Under the pieces are notes generated by a model. That model saw only the letters and a list, made by a program, of their open reading frames with translations, had not been told where the DNA came from and made no database searches. 64,000 nucleotides of DNA, from NCBI RefSeq assembly GCF_001953975.1, contig NZ_MBEJ01000106.1, positions 16,796 through 80,795 of the forward strand, in the 5' to 3' direction. This document shows positions 63,938 through 64,000 of the stretch, in pieces. A program made the translations under genes and the position numbers. The stretch is from Mycobacterium sp. NS-7484. GTDB lineage: Bacteria; Actinomycetota; Actinomycetes; Mycobacteriales; Mycobacteriaceae. Position 1 is the stretch's first letter, and each line of letters begins with the position of its first letter.

Positions 63938-64000
63938 TGGTCAACCGATAACGGCTCTACCGGCGAACTATCCCCGGTCCTGCCCTTCCCGGCATGTCTG

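Larger units (their letters stand above)
63544..64000. other. Gene-poor end region with repeats, pseudogene and tRNA fragment
   Basis: No intact gene here. It holds the promoter repeats of the DUF4143 gene, the deleted CMD copy, a 12-base inverted repeat and the 3' half of a tRNA-Thr. The open frame at 63599-63793 (minus) has no family resemblance. Confidence 0.7.

Noticed and set aside
63893..63980. Complete tRNA gene on the minus strand
   Set aside because: The 3' half is excellent, but the 5' acceptor strand does not pair with GGGTGGC and no anticodon stem forms, so it is treated as a fragment.

Overview
The window is high-GC chromosomal DNA from a mycobacterium, most likely an environmental, fast-growing Mycobacterium/Mycolicibacterium. 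The basis is gene-by-gene agreement, recalled rather than searched, with the M. tuberculosis segment running from Rv3587c to Rv3635 (canB, mutY, mhuD, lpqF, clpC1, lsr2, lysS, coaX-panD-panC, folK-folB-folP-folE, ftsH, ephA, lpqG, hpt, tilS, dacB-like, ppa, a GT2/DUF2304 pair and galE1). GTG and TTG starts and 1- to 4-base stop/start overlaps are frequent. One core line (10021-10080) counts to 72% GC.

Layout. 0-9.3 kb: a membrane protein, carbonic anhydrase, MutY, an FAD oxidoreductase, a GlxA-type regulator, an alpha/beta hydrolase, the haem-degrading MhuD with LpqF, a histidine phosphatase-like protein, and the cobalt transporter cbtB-cbtA behind a cobalamin riboswitch. 9.3-14.2 kb: clpC1, lsr2 and lysS, with intrinsic terminators after clpC1 and lsr2 and a ClgR-type palindrome between them. 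14.3-24.3 kb: one minus-strand run for pantothenate/CoA (coaX, panD, panC, a DUF2520 protein), two membrane proteins, folate (folK, folB, folP, folE) and ftsH. 24.4-28.3 kb: ephA, an LLM flavin monooxygenase, a zinc alcohol dehydrogenase and lpqG. 28.3-28.7 kb: a gene-free stretch with a perfect hairpin between two inverted copies of a 45-base element. 28.7-35.6 kb: a molybdopterin oxidoreductase, hpt, tilS, a metalloprotease, a PBP4-type enzyme and, divergently, ppa.

35.6-48.7 kb has no counterpart that I recall at this place in M. tuberculosis. It holds an OHCU decarboxylase-like protein, a 2-hydroxyacid dehydrogenase, a partner-switching and two-component module (STAS antagonist, RsbW-like kinase, receiver, sensor kinase, receiver-SpoIIE phosphatase), a TerC-family protein behind a yybP-ykoY (Mn2+) riboswitch, and a 1311-residue synthetase of the Pls (epsilon-poly-lysine synthetase) type translationally coupled to an M1 aminopeptidase. 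48.7-57.6 kb returns to the core: a polytopic flippase-like protein, GT2, DUF2304, galE1 and a large membrane protein, interrupted by a TPR protein, a TetR regulator and a D-aminoacylase-type amidohydrolase.

57.6-64.0 kb is accessory DNA. It carries two small lipoproteins, a 748-residue protein with a WXG-containing N-terminus like type VII secretion (Esp-type) substrates, and a translationally coupled lipoprotein, the last two with much lower GC (42-50% in two counted lines). Next come a carboxymuconolactone-decarboxylase-family gene, an AAA/DUF4143 ATPase, and a deleted second copy of the decarboxylase gene. The window ends in the 3' half of a tRNA-Thr gene, which looks like the attachment-site scar of a genomic island.
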